From: Lactifluus volemus
Lineage: Eukaryota > Basidiomycota > Agaricomycetes > Russulales > Russulaceae
Direction: 5' to 3'
DNA length: 64,000 bases
Assembly (NCBI GenBank): GCA_022376515.1
Contig: WTXI01000001.1
Span: 1,364,001 to 1,428,000 of the forward strand
In this document: positions 59,676-64,000 of the stretch, one piece after another
How positions within the stretch are numbered: position 1 is the stretch's first letter
Layout of the letters: each line of letters begins with the position of its first letter
The notes under the pieces: generated by a model
Seen by the model: only the letters and a program-made list of their open reading frames with translations
What the model was told of the DNA's origin: nothing
Databases searched by the model: none
Translations under genes and position numbers: made by a program

Positions 59676-60579
59676 CTAGCTGTCAACATCAAGTTCTCCA
59701 GTTGCACATCTGGATTAATGGCGAAACTACTTCTATATGCATGTCCCACATACCCGCGAAGAGATATCGCACCATACTGTAAAAGTACAATCGATTTCTG
59801 TGAACAAGTTCACTTGAAAATCACAAGCAACTGGCTGAAGGGACGTGATAGGGGCTATGATCACTGATCCACCGGTCGCGCAAGTTGAACGTCGTCAACA
59901 AATTGCGATCAATGATCCCTCGATCCCTCCGCCAGATCAGAGCTCTCATACCGGGTGAGTGGCCTATCCCGTCGGGCGTGCACTCCACGTTCAGCGGCAA
60001 GTTGGGCAAGTTGGAGTCGTGCCTAGTTTAAGCCATCAATCGACAAGTGTCGATAAAATAAGCAGGGTGGTTACCGCGAGCCGTTTAAATTTACGAGGCT
60101 GTTCCTGCCTAGGGAGACAAGCTCCAAAAACCGATACTTTCACAAATTGGCAAGAGTGGAGAGTTGGAGTAAGCAATCACGAGGTGGAGTTATGACGAGA
60201 GGGCTTCAAGCCACACGATCGAGTTCAGATGGGACAGGGAAGGTCGTCGCAAGTCGGGTACTGCGGGGTTAGACAGCCCCTCGTAATTACCATTGCCATT
60301 GATACAAGGTTGATGTGAACCGTAAAGCTTGAAGGATTCGGGGTACACGGGCGCACATGCTAAAACCGAATTACAGAACCGAAACCATAGGGATACTCAG
60401 GACGCTAGTTTGGTTCAGGAAAGGTCCCGCGGCAGCGGAGCCATTGTCTTCGGTTTCCATAGATAGGGGGAAAAGTACAGGGATGCAGACTGAACTAGGT
60501 GAATGTCTCTGGCTGCGACTGTATGTGAGATTGCATGAAACTGGGTTACAACCTAACACACCGCAGTGGGGTTAGAACC
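59676..60579. other. Longest gene-free stretch inside the window
   Basis: About 900 bp between the SCI1-like and Gon7-like 3' ends. The frames present are short, have low-complexity or reversed composition, and fit no family. I looked for tRNA A/B boxes, snRNA-like sequence and transposon ends and saw none. Could hold a non-coding RNA or lineage-specific gene that cannot be recognised by eye. Confidence 0.4.
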
Positions 60580-60864
60580 CTACTCGCCGTCTCCCTCATC
60601 ACTACCTTCATCCTCGTCACTCTTTGCGCCCACGTCTTTTCCAAGTTCCATATTCCCGATAGCGTCCCTCCAGACTGTGAGTTCATGACCCGTCACTGTT
60701 TTTATCTCATCGATCGCGGCTCGGAGCGTATCGTAGTATTCGTTGTATCCGGTTGCACTAGGTACGATAGGGCGCGAATGAGATACGGAAGACTCGAGTT
60801 GTGGATGTGGTGTTCCCTCCGGAATGACGAGATTATAAGTGACTACGATGACGGGTTGTGCCAT
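60580..60864 (-). CDS. Gon7-like subunit of the EKC/KEOPS complex
   Basis: Intronless 94-residue protein starting MAQPVIVVTYNLVIPEGTPH. The middle helix YYDTLRAAIDEIKTVTGHEL-TVWRDAIG and the acidic end GAKSDEDEGSDEGDGE follow the pattern of fungal Gon7: a short beta start, one helix, and a disordered acidic tail. Gon7 supports Kae1/Bud32 in making t6A in tRNA. Because the family is short and weakly conserved, I call this probable only. Stop at 60580 and the divergent methyltransferase gene starts 280 bp away. Confidence 0.6.
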   Translation of the reverse strand: MAQPVIVVTYNLVIPEGTPHPQLESSVSHSRPIVPSATGYNEYYDTLRAAIDEIKTVTGHELTVWRDAIGNMELGKDVGAKSDEDEGSDEGDGE

Positions 60865-61143
60865 CTTACAGGACGGTCACTTCACGCACGCACGTGTACG
60901 TATTTCATTTTTTTTCCAACACAGCCACTCACTCACTCATCCTCCTACAACCATCAACTTTATCATCAAGATGCCTGTGTGTCAACAATAACAACTCATC
61001 ACTCAACGCCTCGATTTCTCCTTTCTTATAGATCCTCAATCTTCCGTTTCATTTCATTTCCCAAATATAGAGCCTCTGTTCACTCCCTTTCTGTCGACTG
61101 GAGACATAGAGATACATAGAGCGTACTAGACAAAGAATAATTC

Positions 61144-62328
61144 ATGGCCCGGTTTTCCAATCCCATCCCCCCCACGACCAGCCTCCCTTCTCTCAACCAT
61201 CTCACTAATTCCTCTTCGGTTCAGGTATTCGATGCTCTAGCCAACCTCCGCGCTCTCTACTTCCCTTTGCCACTCGTAGAAAGCCTGCGGCCCCCAATAG
61301 GCTCAAAATCATACGTACATCTAATTCACGATCATTCTGTTCCTGATTCCGGATATGCTTCGGCCGAAGAGGATGACGAAAACACCCCCTCAGAGGATGA
61401 AGAGGGGAACGAGGCGTTGGAGCTTCTACGTGCAGACAAATTTGAACGTGTCTTTGCCATCAAGTGGTTGATAGGCTTCGCCGCGCGGTCCGATATTTGG
61501 ATATCCTCTGTCGCGGAACCAGAAATGGAGGCATGTGCCTCTGCAATCGACGAGGCCGCCTCTCTTCTTGCACAGTTTACGGGGTCCGGACCTGAGCAAC
61601 CAATCACCCGCAAATTTTCCTTCTCCACCCAGGATGGTCCGCCGGTTGACGTCGAATTGAATGACGCACCACTTCTCACCGAAGATCATACCTCCGTAGG
61701 CCTGCAGAGTTGGGCGAGCTCGATCCTTCTCGCAGAACGTTTATGCGCCAATCCGAACAGGTTCAACTTGGAACTTCCCCCTTGCGGCGAAGGTTTACGC
61801 ATCCTCGAGCTCGGCGCCGGGACAGGTCTCCTCAGCATCACTGCGGCACGAATCTTAGCCCGTGAGCAAGTTGTCGGCAAAATACCTCCGCCACTTATCG
61901 TCGCCACGGACTTTCATCCAGACGTATTGGCGAACCTCCGACGCAATGTGGACACCAATGACGACACGCAAGACATTGTTGTTCGGGAACTCGATTGGTC
62001 TCGCCCAGACCTGGGTAGTGCCCCGTTTGACCGCGCTTTCGATGTCATCGTCGCTGCTGACGTGGTGTATGAGCCATCTCATGCGTTTTGGATAGCTAAC
62101 TGCGTGATGGAGTTGCTTGTCCGCCCTGCGGGTGTTCTTTGGATGATCGTGGCCCTCAGGACAGGCGGAAGGCACGAAGGGTTATCTGCCACGGTCAGCG
62201 ATGCCTTTTCACGCGAGGAAAGTGATGCCAGGCTAGCGATACTAGAAAAGGAGACCCTGCGGAGAATTGATGGACATGGCCGGGCAGATGAGATGGGTTA
62301 CGAACTTTTCAAGATTGGGTGGGTCTAA
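61144..62328 (+). CDS. Family-16 SAM-dependent (lysine) methyltransferase
   Basis: Intronless 394-residue protein. Motif I is LRILELGAGTGLLSITAARI; post-I acidic residue in LIVATDFHPDVLANLRRNVD; the family signature D-x-x-Y sits in DVIVAADVVYEPSHAFWI; FKIGWV ends the fold. The N-terminal half (DALANLRALYFPLP, acidic insert DDENTPSEDEEGNE, ATG start MARFSNPIPPTTS) is like FAM86/EFM-type enzymes, which methylate elongation factors, but the substrate cannot be decided from sequence. Family members: METTL21, EFM2, EFM3, Rkm5. Frame intact, motif set complete, so likely active. Confidence 0.82.
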   Translation: MARFSNPIPPTTSLPSLNHLTNSSSVQVFDALANLRALYFPLPLVESLRPPIGSKSYVHLIHDHSVPDSGYASAEEDDENTPSEDEEGNEALELLRADKFERVFAIKWLIGFAARSDIWISSVAEPEMEACASAIDEAASLLAQFTGSGPEQPITRKFSFSTQDGPPVDVELNDAPLLTEDHTSVGLQSWASSILLAERLCANPNRFNLELPPCGEGLRILELGAGTGLLSITAARILAREQVVGKIPPPLIVATDFHPDVLANLRRNVDTNDDTQDIVVRELDWSRPDLGSAPFDRAFDVIVAADVVYEPSHAFWIANCVMELLVRPAGVLWMIVALRTGGRHEGLSATVSDAFSREESDARLAILEKETLRRIDGHGRADEMGYELFKIGWV

Positions 62329-62405
62329 TGGATAGTCGTATTATCGTTACGGTATTGTTACGTGCAAGAATAGATAGCTTAGGCACAATTATAGACATCA
62401 TCTGA

Positions 62406-63361
62406 TCATGCGATTTTACGTCCCAGTCCGCACAGGAGTAATGCAGCGTCCATGAGCTCATTTTCTGAGTGCTTTGGCTTCTCCTTGGCGACCAATTTTG
62501 CTACACCACTCCTGCCGTCCCAGAAAACATCGCCAACTGTGTCTCCAATCAGACTGCCCATTGGAGTAATAGCCTCGTGAGGTTCTTCCTCGTCCGTTTC
62601 GTCGTCAACATCAGGACTCGGATGCGCCGCTGCAGCACGCTTTCCTACCAGACGAGCAGCTGCACACGCCCATTCGAGAGAATGCGTGTGCTTGTGCCCA
62701 CTCAATGCAAACTGTACGAACTCTGGCTCTGGGGGGCTTGGTGGCACGAGCGGTGACGAAGGCATGTTATCCCATAAGGATTTATTCGGATCAGGGCGTT
62801 TAGAGGGTGTTCGTGGGGGCGCGGTGCGCAACTCGGAACGTCGTGCCATATCTTCGAGCGTCGGCCGCTTCCTGATCGGTGTCAGCGGTGCGTACGGCGA
62901 GGAAAGCGAGTGAGGAATCGAAGCGCGGGGTCTACGTGGGGTCGGACGGACGGACGGGGAAGAAGCCGAGTCTGCGTTGAGGGTTCTTGTCGTCGTCGTC
63001 GTCATCGTCGCTGCTTTGCGTTCGTTCTGGCGGCGGTTCTGGAACCATATCGTCACGACCTTGGGCTCCCTGATCGAAACAACAACGACAGCATAAAGAT
63101 GAGCGCTCGCCGTCGAGCATCAATAAGGAGGAATCTCGCGCACAAATCAAGTTCCCGGCCGAGTGCTTCACGTTCTTCGAGCGATGGATGGGAAGTACGG
63201 TGAAAGAGTTGCTCGAGAATGGAAAGCTGGGAACCCGTAAAACGTTTGCGGGTGCGCTTTGAGGTGAGATTGGGTGTGGTGAAGATAGGTTCATGACCGT
63301 CAGAGGAGCCGAGGCTGAATGAAGATTCGGAACTGAAAGGGTCAGCACGGATAGGAGCCAT
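62406..63361 (-). CDS. Homeodomain transcription factor
   Basis: The homeodomain spans about residues 34-92: KRTRKRFTGSQLSILEQLFH, PSLEEREALGRELDL|EPKVV, TIWFQNRRQNERK. The intron (about 63052-63108) falls between helix 2 and helix 3; joining it gives the canonical WFQNRR recognition helix. The rest is Ser/Pro/Thr-rich with RPRASIPHSLSSPYAPLTP, and a C-terminal conserved-looking ENELMDAALLLCGLG. A TATAAAG lies about 30 bp upstream of the start on the minus strand (63391-63397). It is not a mating-type type homeodomain gene in context: no HD1/HD2 pair or MIP neighbour is seen. Confidence 0.88.
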
Positions 63362-64000
63362 GAAGCAAGGCCGAAGGAGCGGCAGAGCAGCTTTATAGAC
63401 GACACCGACGGCATCTGTTGCTCCGTGACGCGACGCGACGCGCCTATAAACGAGACAACCTATTTGGTGGTATCACACGTGATCGTATTTCCATTTGGTC
63501 ACGAGGAGCGATTTTTTGGTGGGTATCATTTTGTTTGTTTTTGTAGACCAGCTCAGTTGAGCAGTCACAGCATCGCAAACTGATATCGGGCACGGGCATG
63601 ATGGAGAAAAAGGTGTGTTACATTTGAATAAGGAGTGACGTTAATAATTGCGAGAGTGACTACACGACTTATGTACGAAACTGCCGGCCCTGCACGTCCC
63701 ACTGAGATGGAATGGAGAATATGCAGTTACCCAAGAGGTAAAGGGCACTAAGATGACCGATTTTTTCTCCGCCCTAGATTGGCACAGACCAGTCGTGGGT
63801 GGATAAGACCGATGTCTGTAATTTGACTTGAGGTGCGGGAAGATAAAAAGAAAATTGATCGATGACCCAACGTTTTATATGTGTGATGACACCACGTGGT
63901 AGATGAAACACAATTTGAAATTTAGCCGCGGAGATGTCGTCGTTTGATTGTGGCGCTTAAAGTACCAAATCACTCTTTGACAATGTAAACAATCTCAGGC
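63362..64000. promoter_or_regulatory. Upstream region of the homeodomain gene, with E-boxes
   Basis: About 640 bp to the right edge, no supported gene. Contains a TATAAAG (minus strand, 63391-63397), a GACGC triplicate (about 63427-63441), a CACGTG at 63476-63481 and a perfect 10-bp palindrome ACCACGTGGT at 63891-63900. Any function is inferred from the motifs. Confidence 0.45.

Noticed and set aside
62406..63361. Mating-type A locus homeodomain gene
   Set aside because: There is only one homeodomain gene, without an opposing HD partner, MIP or beta-flanking gene.

Overview
The window is nuclear DNA of a filamentous basidiomycete fungus, most likely an Agaricomycete. The grounds are many short (about 45-60 bp) GT-AG introns, dense gene packing (about 31 protein genes in 64 kb), and fungal or basidiomycete protein architectures: large-subunit catalase, ATG26-type sterol glucosyltransferase, Ies1, Gon7-like protein, class I myosin with TH1-SH3 tail, and Mdm1/SNX13-like nexin. 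I see no rRNA, tRNA, transposon, CRISPR array or prokaryotic feature. Gene models were built by hand from splice signals and remembered family patterns, so exon borders are good to a few bases in most places but are not proven.

Layout. 1-8.5 kb: INO80 subunit Ies1 (-, cut by the left edge), a 2-oxoglutarate/Fe(II) dioxygenase (+), and the large sterol 3-beta-glucosyltransferase ATG26 (-). 8.8-14.5 kb: a SUR7/PalI-like membrane protein, a C2H2 zinc-finger factor and a large catalase (all +). 14.7-20.6 kb: Mediator MED6 (+), AP-3 sigma (-), Ecdysoneless/SGT1 homologue (-), V-ATPase subunit F (+). 20.9-28 kb: TIM21 (-), a mitochondrial OAC1-type carrier (-), a PXA-RGS-PX-nexin protein (+). 28.1-37.2 kb: tRNA m1A58 methyltransferase subunit TRM6 (-), then a UCS-domain myosin chaperone and a class I myosin in tandem (+). 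37.5-43.8 kb: a conserved coiled-coil protein (-), riboflavin synthase (-), a small one-TM protein (+), a Ser/Thr-rich one-TM protein (-), an uncharacterised fungal protein (-). 44-53.5 kb: forkhead/AT-hook factor (+), UTP13 (+), aminodeoxychorismate lyase (-), an NBR1-type autophagy receptor (+). 53.9-63.4 kb: an HSL-family alpha/beta hydrolase (-), methionine aminopeptidase 2 (-), an SCI1-like nuclear protein (+), a Gon7-like KEOPS subunit (-), a family-16 methyltransferase (+), a homeodomain factor (-).

The content is mostly housekeeping; I see no biosynthetic cluster and no evident new defence or mobile system. Functional links are local: the UCS chaperone sits directly upstream of a myosin, its expected client class; catalase, ATG26 and NBR1 all touch peroxisome or autophagy biology, though their proximity may be chance. 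Many neighbours are divergent pairs with start codons about 60-280 bp apart.

The most striking sequence-level observation is technical. At least 25 places in 15 otherwise well-conserved genes need one extra base to keep the frame, always in the same direction, and often at a short homopolymer. This points to deletion-biased errors in the assembly rather than to pseudogenes, and it breaks naive ORF calls for MED6, UTP13, riboflavin synthase, NBR1, myosin I and others.
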